Source: Dama dama (Eukaryota > Chordata > Mammalia > Artiodactyla > Cervidae). From it: a stretch of DNA of 64,000 bases. How positions within the stretch are numbered: the stretch's first letter is position 1; every line of letters starts with the position of its first letter. A program made the translations under genes and the position numbers. The stretch spans positions 16,403,001 to 16,467,000 of the forward strand of contig NC_083691.1 of assembly GCF_033118175.1 (NCBI RefSeq), written 5' to 3'. The notes under the pieces are model-generated. The model had not been told where the DNA came from. It worked only from the letters and a program-made list of their open reading frames with translations, and did not search any database. Of this stretch, positions 22,927-33,348 are shown piece after piece.

Positions 22927-23933
22927 TTTAGTAAATCAATTTGAGAAACTAAAAAACATTGTGTATATTTATGTACTCATTCATTATATTCACATACTTC
23001 TAAGAAGATGTATGTAGTACAGGGTGAGATAAGAGAAAATGAATAATATTTTGGGTTAATTTTAAATTTTCATTTAAAAATAAATGGAAAATGTTGTACC
23101 ACCATGAGAATTGCTTTATTAATAATATTTTAGAGAAAAAATATGATTAAATAGGATTTTTTATGTTGGTTTGATACTTTATAATACAATAAAGCTCTAC
23201 ATTCAATTTAGCTTTTATATTAAATTATTGTCATAGTTGAAAAATGTATTTCACAGAAGTACATAAATCCAAACAGAAATGAAACATGAGCTGTGCTTTC
23301 TAAAGATGGGTACCACGTTTCAATTCCATTCACCAGTTATATGGAGATTTGTAGCTGTCCTTAGAATCCAGATACTAAATTTCCACTTTCCTGAATGTCA
23401 GTCAGTTGTTCTTTCAAGCTTACATTTTGTCATTTTTACATTTTTATCCAAGGGATTCAAAGAAATATACCTCATTTTAGAAAATATTTTAATGTATTTT
23501 TGTTAAGTTTTTATAATGTATGTATTTAGTAGTTTTGTTGTCATTGTTAGCATATAATATTTTGATAACAAAAAGTCACATGAAGGTAGCATCACTTCCA
23601 AATATCTAGTTCCAAGTCTCTCTCTCTCTGTAGTGTAAATTTCCCTCATAAAATAGTTACTTTCTCATCACTGTTTAAAAATTACCTATGGGTTGAAGTA
23701 AATATTTAAGATAACTCATTTAATGATTTATTTTCAATTTATTCATTAAAAGTATCTGGTTGGTAGCAATGATGACAACTAATTCTTATCACATACTCCT
23801 TCAAAGCATAACTTTTGAACAAATAATTTTCATAACTCTGTTTCATGTTTGACACCTCTTAAGAACTTTGCAATGTAAGAAACATTAAACATGTGTGGAC
23901 TAAAGATTTTTATATTTACCTCCCATATCTTCA
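22927..23933. other. AT-rich single-copy-looking sequence
   Basis: About 1 kb of strongly AT-rich DNA without a recognised repeat. No frame exceeds 75 codons. Confidence 0.45.
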
Positions 23934-24527
23934 GGACTCCCTGGTGGTTCAGATGGTAAAGAATCTGCCTGCCAAAATTAAGAGCTTTTCATAATGATGC
24001 TCAGGTTAACCCAGAACGAAAAAATCTAAAATGGATTGGTCTTGACTTGGTCAATGGTAAACCCCGTAACAACAAACAAGCAGGGGTGTTTGAACCAACC
24101 ATAGTTAAAGTTAAGAGCTTGAAATTTGCAACTGAAGCTGCAATTACCATTCTTTGAATTGATGATCTTATTAAATTACACCCAGAAAACAAAGATGATA
24201 AGCATGGAGGTTATGAAGATGCTGTTCACTCTGGAGCCCTTGATGACTGACCTGTTTTATTTATATAACAATGTTAAATGCAGCTTGCTTGTACCTCAAA
24301 TATTACACATTAAAGTGCAACAGGCTGCAAAAAAAAAAAAAAAGAATCTGCCTGCAATGCAGGAGACCCGGGTTCAATTCCTGGGTCTGAAAGATTCCCT
24401 GGAGAAGGAAATGGCTACCCGCTCCAGTGTTCTGGCCTGGAGAATCCCACGGACAGAGGAGCCTGGCAGACTATAGGGTTGCAGAGAGTCAGACATGACT
24501 GAGCTACTGAGCACACAGCAACACAAG
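23934..24527 (+). mobile_element. Bov-tA SINE split by a TCP1 retrocopy
   Basis: The head ggactccctggtggttcaga runs to gaatctgcctgc (23972), stops, and resumes at 24344 with aatctgcctgcaatgcagga through the BovA body to gagctactgagcacacagca. The SINE's own flanks ccatatctt (23923-23931 and 24531-24539) form its target-site duplication. The intervening sequence is a separate, later insertion. Confidence 0.96.
23973..24340 (+). pseudogene. TCP1: Processed pseudogene of TCP1 (CCT alpha), 3' end only
   Basis: This is a retrocopied fragment of the mRNA for TCP1, the alpha subunit of the cytosolic chaperonin CCT/TRiC, which folds actin, tubulin and other proteins. The frame at 23975-24250 gives RAFHNDAQVNPERKNLKW, then GLDLVNGKPRNNKQAG, SLKFATEAAITIL and a final EDAVHSGALDD: the C-terminal 90 or so residues and natural stop (24248-24250). 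One in-frame TGA at 24155-24157 sits where TCP1 has arginine before IDDLIKLHPE, consistent with CGA-to-TGA CpG decay. The 3' UTR follows, with attaaa at 24309-24314 and a poly-A tail (24329-24343). The 15-mer aaagaatctgcctgc at 23958-23972 and 24341-24355 is the target-site duplication. It lacks all upstream exons and is presumably inert. Confidence 0.95.
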
Positions 24528-24539
24528 TTTCCATATCTT

Positions 24540-24947
24540 TAAAAAGTGTTGCAACATTTTAAAGGACCCCTTACTAGGAGTAAGGTTAAGAGGGGTTGGT
24601 GCCAGCCAGCAGAGCATCCCTGGTTACCCTTACATCATTTTTTCCCATGAACTATCATTTTATTAATGGAATCCTGTGCTGTTCAGATCACAGAATTGTT
24701 CTTACTGTATTTCATTATTGAAACTGAATTTAAGAAGTACCAGAAAGTTGGATATATGATAAACATCTGTATTTTACCCAGTTGTAGAGTACACCTCCCA
24801 TACTAATTTAATCACAAATTGGTTTCTTCCAATCTTGCATGATGTTGTTATGTGTCTTCCCAGAAGTGCTTGAAGACAAGACTACAATCTCATGTGACAC
24901 ATTGTGTTCTCTGCCATTCCAGTCACTTTCATCAAAGAAGGAAGAAG
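24540..24947. other. Unassigned AT-rich sequence
   Basis: No recognised repeat or gene. Confidence 0.4.
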
Positions 24948-24959
24948 CAATATTTTCTT

Positions 24960-25153
24960 TTTTTTAGTTTTTTTTTTTTTAATGTGAACCATTTTTAAAG
25001 TCTATTGAGTCTGTTACAATATTGCTGCTATTGTTTCTGTTCTGGTTGTCTGGCCATGAGGCATTCTGGATCTTAGCTCCTTGATTAGGAATCACATCTA
25101 CACTCCCTGCATTGGGAGGTGAAGTCTTAACTACTGTACTGCCAGGGAAGTCT
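24960..25153 (-). mobile_element. CHR-related SINE with perfect target duplication
   Basis: Reverse tRNA-derived SINE: a T-rich tail (24969-24980), aaccatttttaaagtctatt, ggatcttagctccttgatta and gtactgccagggaagtct. Flanking caatattttctt at 24948-24959 and 25154-25165 is a perfect 12-bp target-site duplication. Confidence 0.9.
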
Positions 25154-25165
25154 CAATATTTTCTT

Positions 25166-25725
25166 AATTGATACAGCTTTTCATCCTTTTCCACTAAGGG
25201 AAAAAATTCAAAAGGGACTTCTGAATAATTATCATTGAGTTTAGTGGAATTTTGCAAAGTACAGGATTAAAGAATGTAAAACCTGTAGCAGTGCCAAAAA
25301 AGTTGCACATTGTCTTCATGTTTGGATTCTTAGTTTGCAGAGTCTAATTCTGATGCATTTGCACTTTCCTTAGTTAATACACCAACTCCCTGCTTACCAA
25401 AAGTGAGGTTCATCAATAATTATAGTGGATTTCCATCTCTATTTCAAATAATTTTTAAAATGTTGAAATTTGTGTTTGTTCTTGTCAGATTTTATTAGGT
25501 TATCACCCTTTTAATCTGATTATGACAGAGAAAGAACTTGAATCCTGAATGGGACATACAGCAGCTGCTACCGCCTTTCTGTTCACCTGTACTTCCAACA
25601 TCAATATTAATCTCAATCCACGGGTTCTATAGAGATACTTTTAAGGCAGTTATCCAGTTTGAAGGTCTTGCAAAGTTAACACTAGACAAAATAATCTGTA
25701 ATAAATGCCTTTGGTCAGAGATAAT
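25166..25725. other. Unassigned AT-rich sequence
   Basis: No recognised repeat or gene. Confidence 0.4.
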
Positions 25726-26039
25726 TCTCTGATACCTCAGTTGGTAAAGAATCCACCTGCCATGCAGGAGACCCTGGTTGGATTCCTGAGTGGGGAAGAT
25801 CTGCTGGAGAAAGGATAGGCTATCCACTCCAGTATTCTTGGGCTTCTCTTGTGGCTCAGCTGGTAAAGAATCTGACTGCAATGAGGGAGACCTGAGTTCA
25901 ATCCTTGGGTTGAGAAGATCCCCTGGAGAAGGAGAAGGCTACCCACTCCAGTATTCTGTGCCTGGAGAATTCCATGGACTGTATAGTCCATGGGGTCGCA
26001 AAGAGTCAGACATGACTGAGCGACTTTCACTCACTCTCA
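25726..26039 (+). mobile_element. Bov-tA SINE with duplicated tRNA head
   Basis: Two successive heads are visible: the first at 25726-25838 runs to ctccagtattcttg, and the second starts at 25839 with ggcttctcttgtggctcagc. One BovA body and tail (tgagcgactttcactcactc) follows. The same dimer-head layout occurs in reverse at 59966-60288. Confidence 0.95.
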
Positions 26040-26769
26040 AGTAAACTGTAGTCACCCCCTAAAAAGTGGGGGTCAGTGCAGTGTTGTCTTTGACCCTCTG
26101 CCCTGGAGACCAGCCCCTCCTCCATTGAGAAGACTGCCTGATGCCCACAGAGCCAGGGCTCTCGGGTCCCTGGGCAGGCGTGGATGTGGGCACGGTCACT
26201 TCCCCTCCAACGCTTGTTCTGACACGCACATTTGTTTCAATGAGGTTGATATATTAGGAAACAATTTGAGAATCCAGCAGATGTTGTGTTTGCAGATGCA
26301 TGATTTCATATGCAAGAAACTCTAGGTGAGGGCAGTAAGCCACATCTAGCTACTGCAAGCTTGGAAACACGCGCGCGCGCACAAACACACACACACCCCT
26401 CCATCACCTCCCACGTACCAGCCATCACCAAGTATGTCACGAAACACACCCACTGTTTGTTAGAGCTTTCCTTCCCCTTCCACCTCTTGCTCCTTCCTTC
26501 AAGTCACCAGAACTCACAAGAGGACCCCTCAGCACCTACATCCTCAAGCAAGCTTCAGGCTTTTCTTGAGGCTAAGTGCCGTATTTCCTGCAGTACTGGT
26601 GTCTGTCTTCATCATTTAACAAGTGTAAAATTGTATGACTGTTTCTGTGAGGTTCTTATCCTTTTATATGTCACGGACAAAGATTTTGTTTGAGTGTTTT
26701 GCCCCTAGGTCCATTTTCCCCATAATTGATTGATTGCCCAATTTTGCACAGTTCAGTGATTTTTTAGGG
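26040..26769. other. Unassigned sequence with CG/CA repeat
   Basis: GC-richer then mixed sequence. No gene recognised; the 127-codon frame at 26310-26693 reads through the CG/CA repeat. Confidence 0.4.
26367..26397. repeat. (CG)n/(CA)n alternating repeat
   Basis: A cacgcgcgcgcgcac run passes into CA units. This purine-pyrimidine alternation has Z-DNA potential, and the retained CpGs are notable in bulk mammalian DNA. Confidence 0.9.
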
Positions 26770-27458
26770 AGCTATGCTCAACATTCAGAAAACTAAAATC
26801 ATGGCATCCAGTCCCATCACTTCATGGCAAATAGATGGGGAAACAGTGGAAACAGTGGCAGACTTTATTTGGGGGGGGGGGTCTCCAAAATCACTGCAGA
26901 TGGTGACTACAGCAATGAAATTAAAAGATGTTTACTCCTTGGAAGGAAAGTTATAGACAGCATATTAAAAAGCAGAGACATTACTTTACCAACAAAGGTC
27001 CATCTAGTCAAGGCTATGGTTTTTACAGTAGTCATGTATGGATGTGAGATTTGGACTATAAACAAAGCTTAGCACCAAAAAATCAATGCTTTTGAACTGT
27101 GAAGTTGGAGAAGACTCTTGAGAGTCCCTTGGACTGCAAGGAAATCCAGCCAGCCCATCCTAAAGGAGATCGGTCCTGAGTGTTCTTTGGAAGGACTGTT
27201 GCTGAAGCTGAAACTCCAATACTTTGGCCGCCTGATGCAAAGAGCTGACTCATTTGAAAAGACCCTGATTCTGGGAAAGATTGAAGGTGGGAGGAGAAGG
27301 GGAAAACAGAGGATGAGATGGTTGGATGGCATCGCGGACTCAATGGACATGAGTTTGGGTAAACTCCAGGAGGTGGTGATGGACAGGGAAGCCTGGCGTG
27401 CTGCAGTCCATGGGGTCACCAATAGTCAGACACGACTGAGCGGCTGGACTGAACTGAT
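26770..27458 (+). mobile_element. BovB (RTE) LINE 3' end with reverse-transcriptase C-terminus
   Basis: The longest BovB piece in the window. It encodes, in pieces, the C-terminal part of the BovB reverse-transcriptase protein (for example NIQKTKIMASSPITSWQIDG, LPTKVHLVKAMVF and QRMRWLDGIADSMDMSL). An 11-G run at 26871-26881 shifts the frame, and a TAG ends the second piece at 27070-27072 where the lineage normally continues. The 3' end closes with gactgagcggctggactgaa. It is 5'-truncated, so autonomous activity is excluded. Confidence 0.95.
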
Positions 27459-27639
27459 GCATCCTCTTACAGCAGAACTGCTTGTGTAAGTTAGCTTCCT
27501 TCTTTCTTGTCTCTTCCATCCCTTGCAGCCAAATCATCCCTAACACATCCAGGCACCTAACCTGGATGTAAGGAGCTGGGAGAGCTTAGTGTCATCCAAG
27601 TGGAAGGCAGGATTAGTAGGAAGAAGGTGCCAGACCAAG

Positions 27640-27800
27640 CGAACAGAAACTCTATTGATGTTCTCAGGCACTTTTTGCACATCATTTCAATTAGTGCTCA
27701 GAATAGTCCTGTGAGCCGATAATCATATTCCCATTTAGACAGAGGGAGAGGAGCCCTGAGTTGTCAAAGATCTACTGAAGGTCATGCATCTTTTGCAGCT
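27640..27800 (+). mobile_element. MIR SINE
   Basis: The order caggcactttttgcacatca, agaatagtcctgtgagccga, attcccatttagacagaggg and agatctactgaaggtcatgc follows the MIR core and 3' half. Confidence 0.7.
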
Positions 27801-28374
27801 GGTGGTCACCAATACCCTCAACATTTTCCATAATGTTTGGCTGGCACCGTTCCCCTCCGAGCGTCCTGGTCCTAACCCCGATTCACCAGATGTCCTAATG
27901 GGAATCCAGAGTCCTGTCTCCTCAGAGAAAAATACATTGAGGGACCAGTGAGCTGTCACCTCCTCCAAGGAGAGAAAGACTCACCAGTGAAATCAAGGAA
28001 GGTGATGAGATGAAAACGTGTGAGACATCTGGTCTGCCCACCCTGCTCTCCTCCTCACTGTGGCCAGTGGTGACCGTGAGGAGCTCATGCCCTCACAGAA
28101 GGGGAATCTCCTGGTGGAGGCCCTTGTGTTTCACAGGCCACAGCTCCTAGCAGCCGCTCTTCCCACTGTGGCTGCCTGGTGGCCACTATCAGAATAGCTT
28201 CCATCAGAAACAGCTCCCGAGGATGCTCAAGAAAGGCAGCAACACCTGGAAACAGCTGCTTCCAAGACCTGGCCCTGATGAGGACCCTCCGGCGCCTGGC
28301 ACTTGTCTGAAGCAGATGTTTGTCTCTGGCTGCTGGCCAGCTTGGGGTTATCTTCCCACTTGGAGGCGGGCACT
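27801..28374. other. Unassigned GC-richer sequence
   Basis: No recognised repeat or gene. Confidence 0.4.
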
Positions 28375-28495
28375 GGCTTGTGCATTTGAGGAAGTCACTT
28401 CCACTTTCTCAGTTTTGGTTTCCTCTTGCATAAAATGGACTCAAAGCTTCTCAACATTATTGTGAGGATTAATTGGGATAAGATATGTGAAGGAT
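28375..28495 (-). mobile_element. MIR SINE fragment
   Basis: Reverse MIR motifs are present: gaggaagtcacttccacttt, tcagttttggtttcctcttg and tattgtgaggattaattggg. Confidence 0.65.
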
Positions 28496-28529
28496 GTAGC
28501 CATATCACTTCCTTCTCCTCCTTTCACGT

Positions 28530-29925
28530 TTGAGTGTGCATGGCATGTGTCTTCATATGGTGTGTGGTATGGGTGTCAGTGTGTGTGTACAGCATGTGTA
28601 TGTGGTGTGTGTATGGATGGTGTGTGGTGTGCAGTTGTGGGTGTGTGTGCTGTGTGTATGCATGGTGTGTGGTGTATGTGTATGGTGTATGCATGGTGTG
28701 GGTGTATGTTGTGCATATGCTTGGTGTGTGTATGGTGTGTGTGTGGTGTGTGTCATATGTGGATGCATGGTATGTGGTGTGTCTGTATGGTGTGTGTGCC
28801 GTGTGTGTTGTGTGTGTATGTATGGTGTGTGATGTGTGGGTATGAGTGTGTGTGTGTGCTATGAATGTGTGGTGTGTGGTTGTGGGTGTGTGTGGTGTAT
28901 ATGCATGGTGTGGGTGTGTGGTATATGTATGCATGATGTGTGTATGGTGTGTGTGGTGTGTGTATGTATGTAGGGTGTGTATCCATGGCATGTTGTGTGT
29001 GTATGGTGTATGCATGGTGTGTGTGTGTGGTGTGTGGCTGTGAGTACATGTGTGTGCTGTGGGTGTGTGGTGTGTGGTTGTGGGTATCAGTACGTGTTGT
29101 TTGTGTGCATGTTGTGTGTGTATGGCACGTGTGTGGTGTGTGTGTGGTGTATGTATAAATGATGTGGGCCTATTGAGAGTGTATGCATGGTGCATGTATG
29201 GTGTGTGCAGTGTGGGTGTGTGTTTTGTGTATTCATGGTGTGTTGTGTGTGTATGGTATATGCATGGTGTGAGTGTATGGTGTGAGTGTATGTATGCATG
29301 ATGTGTGTATGGTGTGTGTGGTGTGTGCGTATGGTATATGTATCTGTGGTGTGGGTGTATCATGCGTGTATGCATGGTATGTGTGTGTGGTGTATGCAGG
29401 GTGTGTGGCATGTATGTTGTGTGTCATGTATGGTGTGTGTATGGTGTGTGTGTAGTGTGTATATGGTGTATGCAGGGTGTGTGGCATGTATGGTGTGTGT
29501 GTAGTGTGATGTGTGTGTGTGGTGTATCATGGTGTGTGGCGTGTATGGTGTGTGGTGTGTATGGTGTGTGGCGTGTATGATGTGTGTGTGGTGTGTGTAT
29601 ATGGGGTATGCACGGTGTGTGGCTCTATGGTGTGTGTGGTGTACGCATGCTGTGTGGCATGTGTGGTACGTGGCCCATGTGTGTGTGTGTGGTGTACGCA
29701 CGGTGTGTGGCATGTATGGTGTGTGTGGTGTGTGTGTGGTGTGTGTGGTGTACGCATGGTGTGTGGTGTGTGTGGTACATGACCCATGTGTGTGTGTGGT
29801 GTACGCATGCTGTGTGGCGTGTGTGGTACATGGCCCGTGTGTGTGTGTGTGGTGTACGCATGCTGTGTGGCGTGTGTGGTACGTGCCCGTGTGTGTGGTG
29901 CACGTCCTGTGTGCAGCACACGTGT
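28530..29925. repeat. TG-rich minisatellite, about 1.4 kb
   Basis: Irregular units of tgtgtatggtgtgtgtgg type fill about 1.4 kb, with variant words (tatgcatgg, gtgtggcatg) dispersed. From about 29638 a higher-order unit appears, marked by ggtgtacgca at 29638, 29691, 29748, 29798 and 29851, giving a spacing of 50-57 bp. Long frames on both strands (up to 295 codons on the minus strand, Thr/His-rich; Val/Cys-rich on plus) come purely from the repeat and are not genes. Confidence 0.97.
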
Positions 29926-31393
29926 GCCTGTGTTCTCCCTTCTCCAGCACAGACATCAGAGGGCCCCAGCGGCGTTGCTCTGCAGCTCATGGACTAGGGG
30001 CGCTTTTCAGAACTGAGGATCACGGGCTGTGACAGAAGGGAAATACAGAGACAAGAAGAAAAGTCAGAAACAGGAAGAAAAATCAGAACCAGGGAGCCAC
30101 TTGCCCAAACCAGGCCCTCGCTTTCTGCACCAAGGCAGAGACAAGAGCAGAGTCTGGAATCCTCTCAACCCGATCTGGGTGCACCTCTGCCGCCTCCCAG
30201 CCGGGTGACAGCAGCCTCAGCGTCCTCACGGCCCACGACGAGGGACCGGCCAGAGGGCCCGATGGCAGCTCTGGGGGCTCCGGCTGCCCGGCAGCGGGCT
30301 GACCTGACCTGGCACATGGGTGGGAGTGGCCGCCCTGAGCTCAGGGCCCCACAGGATGGGGCAGGGGAGCAGGTGGGGAGGGTGGTCTGAGCCCCATCTC
30401 AGAGGTCGGACTGCCCAGATCCCGAGCGCCCGTGATGCCAGCACCTTCCACCACGACCCTGGACAGACCGTTTGCAGGCAAGGCCACTCCCCAGGGCAGG
30501 CGCCTGAGGCTGGTCTCTGCTTCTTCCTTGCTCCTGCCTCTTGCACGGTTGCAGCAGGTCCCACACAGTCAGCTATGCTTTCTTCTCTTTGCTTTTCCTT
30601 CGTGGATAAACACGTGGACGCACTGATCGGATGGCAGGAACGTGCTGTGCTTCACTGGACGTCTGTCTACACGGCCGGCACACTCCCCACTGGCCACAGG
30701 CCCCTGCACGCCCCACTCAGAATCCACCTGAAATTAGTCTCCTTGGCCAACGGCCCAGCCAGGTCTTCCCTCTCCAGGAAACTGTGGGCAGAGAGGATCA
30801 GTAAGAGGGCAGAGAGTCTGCTGCGTTCTTTGGTCAAAGTTTTTAATAAAATTGCATCTTCCTGTGCATTTAATTTTGCACACCTCATGAGAATATAATT
30901 CAAGTCTTTCCATTTAAAAAATAAGACAAAAGGATTTATGGTACTTTTTTCTGCATATCCAAAGGAATCCCCATAAGGTTAAGCATTTGACAAACATCAC
31001 TCAGTAGCAGGCAGCTTTTTAGAATGAAAATCGCACTGTAAGTCATCCTAGTGAGAAGTCTCCTTAGGAGGAACTTAAAGCACTTCGCTTCCCCTCGTTT
31101 CCTGACCAAGGCCATCTCTGCCCTCTAACCAGCTTCATTCTGCCTCCTGGGCACCAGAGAGGACCGCACAGAGAGCCAGAGACCCCAGCCGTGACCTTGA
31201 GTAAGACCCTGGGTTCTGGCCTCCCCTCCTCCAGAGGAAAAGTCCTCGGGGTGAGACTTTAGAAGATGTCGCCAGATCAAATCAGAACACGAGAGCCAGA
31301 CATGAAATATCTGTTGGATGAACAGTGAGCTAATAATAACCAACAGGAAAGTTATTTCCAAATGGTATGATATTTAACAAATGGAAGAAATCA
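29926..31393. other. Unassigned GC-rich to AT-rich sequence
   Basis: 30150-30700 is GC-rich with moderate CpG. A 192-codon plus-strand frame at 30320-30898 has no recognised domain and several overlapping rivals, so I do not call it a gene. No transposon is recognised. Confidence 0.4.
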
Positions 31394-31535
31394 GTAAGAA
31401 CTGATTTTCTGTCTTTATATTTGGAAGTACGAACTGATTTTCTGTCTTTATGTTTGGATCAAACAGTAGCCCACCCTACCGTAAGAACTGATTTTTCTGT
31501 CTTTACGCGTGGATGAAATGGTAGCCCACACTACC
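31394..31535. repeat. Short tandem minisatellite (about 54-bp unit)
   Basis: The word gaactgattttctgtcttta recurs, with small changes, in three units: a partial copy at 31394-31426, a full copy at 31427-31480 and a full copy at 31481-31535. Both full copies end in agtagcccac(c/a)ctacc-type sequence. Confidence 0.93.
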
Positions 31536-31842
31536 ATGATTCCTCAGATATGCAGAAGCAAGCTAATACAAACTGCAGGGAGAAAAGAGAGTGGGAAAGT
31601 CTGCTGAACTCATGTGAGAAATAGGAGGTTGGGAGGCTCATGGACGGAGGCGGCTCCTGAATGAGTGGCTGTGTCTTCAGCCCTTCACTTGGGGTTTGTT
31701 GTTTAGCATCTCATTTGAGATCGTGACTACAGATGAGGGCAGCAGAACTGTCTTATTTTAATCTTATACAATTCTACTGCCCTTGACTGTAACTACCATC
31801 TCGACTGAGATGCTAAACATCAAACCCCAAGAGAAGTTACAG
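31536..31842. other. Unassigned sequence with a local inverted repeat
   Basis: The words cttggggtttgttgtttagc (31688-31707) and gatgctaaacatcaaacccc (31809-31828) are near reverse complements about 120 bp apart, giving an imperfect inverted repeat. No family is recognised. Confidence 0.55.
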
Positions 31843-32063
31843 GGGGCTTCCCAGGTGGCTCAGTGGTACAGAGCCCGCCTGCCAGTGCAGGAGACATAAG
31901 AGACGTGAGTTCAATCCCTGGGTCAGGAAGATCCCCTGGAGAAGGGCACAGCAACCCACTCCAATATTCTTGCCTGGAGAATCCCTTAGACAGGGAGCCT
32001 GGAGGGCTACAGTCCATGGGGTTGCAAAGAGTTGGACATGACTGAAGCGACTTAGCAAGCATG
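31843..32063 (+). mobile_element. Bov-tA SINE
   Basis: Complete copy with ggggcttcccaggtggctca head, ggaagatcccctggagaagg linker and gaagcgacttagcaagcatg tail. Confidence 0.97.
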
Positions 32064-33348
32064 CAATTTGACGCAGGAGGAAGGTGAAACCCAATCATGC
32101 CTGCAAATTCGCACAGATGGAGATGCAAACAGAGCCCCCCCCCCGCCACAAGGCTCTCCCCACCCTCTTCACAAAGCCCTCACCCCAGTTCTGTGTCCAC
32201 TTCCACCCACCTCCACATCCCGCTGCCCAGGGAGAATTCTGACACGCTGACATGCACAGATGCTATGGGGTCCTACCTCCCAGGCTGCGGTGCCAGTAGG
32301 ACCAGAGGAAGCCCGAAAGAGGGGCAGGGAATCACCTCCCCACGGAACCAAACTCTAAGATGCCGACAAGGACTCACGGAAATGGCCTAAACCACAACAG
32401 GAATGGTCACCTTTTGAGAAGAGAATGAAGCCAGTGAGGTTGAGAATGTTTTGTCTGAAGAAACCTCCTGTAGCAGAAAAGCTTGTGAAACCACCCGGTG
32501 AGGCACTGAGGTGAAAAATGCGGAAGGCAGTTCAGAAGTCGTGGTCCTTGAACTTTGGCAAATGCAGAGACCCGGACAGACGCCTGGTGGTTAAAGAGCT
32601 CGAGCTGGCTGAGCCCAGAGCCTCAGAAAGGGTGATCCTGGAGGTGGGGCAAGGTGGAGAGGAAAAGGCGGGGGCCCAGGTCTTGGGGCACAGGGCAAAG
32701 GCGTCTGCTCTTCCACGGGCTCTGCCCGGGGTCCCCTCAGCCAACACCGCCTGGACGGTGCCACCTCTCCAGGGTCTTGCTTCCCCAGGGACCAGCCCTG
32801 GGACCACAGGCAGCACCCCGAGGGGCTCTGAAGCCAGGACGTCCACGCGCCCACCCCCTACACACCCTCACACACCCACACACCCGCTGCACATCCCCAA
32901 AGACCTTCCCTCAGGGAGGGCTGTGTTCTCAGGAGACATTGAGGGTGAAGCAAAGCGGAAAACAGGAGGAAGGAGAGGCCAACTCCACCCGCCACCACCT
33001 CTCGGGACCCCGACCCCCCCAACTGACCCCCAGATGTCTGCGGGCCCCCACCTGCCTCTGAGCTTTGCCGCGACCGCCCCCAGCAGGGCCCAGACCCCTC
33101 TCTGCACCCACCTCCCTGCTCGGCCAGACACTAAGGGGGCTGCAAGGCCAGATTCAAATGCTGCCTCTACCTCAAAGCTGCAGCCTTTCCCAAAAGAAAA
33201 GAGGGTGTGGGCCTTGACCCCCTCAGGGCGTGGGCACTTCCCACCTGCTCCCCCAGCTCTCCAAGGTCAGCTCCTTCTCCTTAGTGTTGCAGAGTTCAAG
33301 CTTGCCCTGTTCTCCACACGACCCGTCAATGAATCCTAAAGACAAGGG
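32064..33348. other. Unassigned GC-rich sequence
   Basis: GC-rich with C-runs (for example 32136-32144). A 273-codon plus-strand frame at 32518-33339 is the longest non-repeat frame in the window, but it is Pro/Thr/Ser/Arg-rich, has no recognised domain and overlaps several other frames, which is typical of GC-rich non-coding DNA. Confidence 0.4.

Noticed and set aside
28524..29990. Thr/His-rich and Val/Cys-rich frames of up to 295 codons
   Set aside because: They translate a TG/CA simple repeat in several phases and on both strands; no start context, splice signals or domain supports them.
30320..30898. A 192-codon plus-strand frame
   Set aside because: No domain, competing overlapping frames and no splice or promoter context that distinguishes it from chance.
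31394..31535. CRISPR-like array of spaced repeats
   Set aside because: There are only three directly abutting units that diverge together, so this is an ordinary vertebrate minisatellite.
32518..33339. A 273-codon plus-strand frame in GC-rich DNA
   Set aside because: It is low in complexity (Pro, Thr, Ser, Arg), overlaps other long frames on both strands and shows no recognised domain. GC-rich DNA has few stops by chance.
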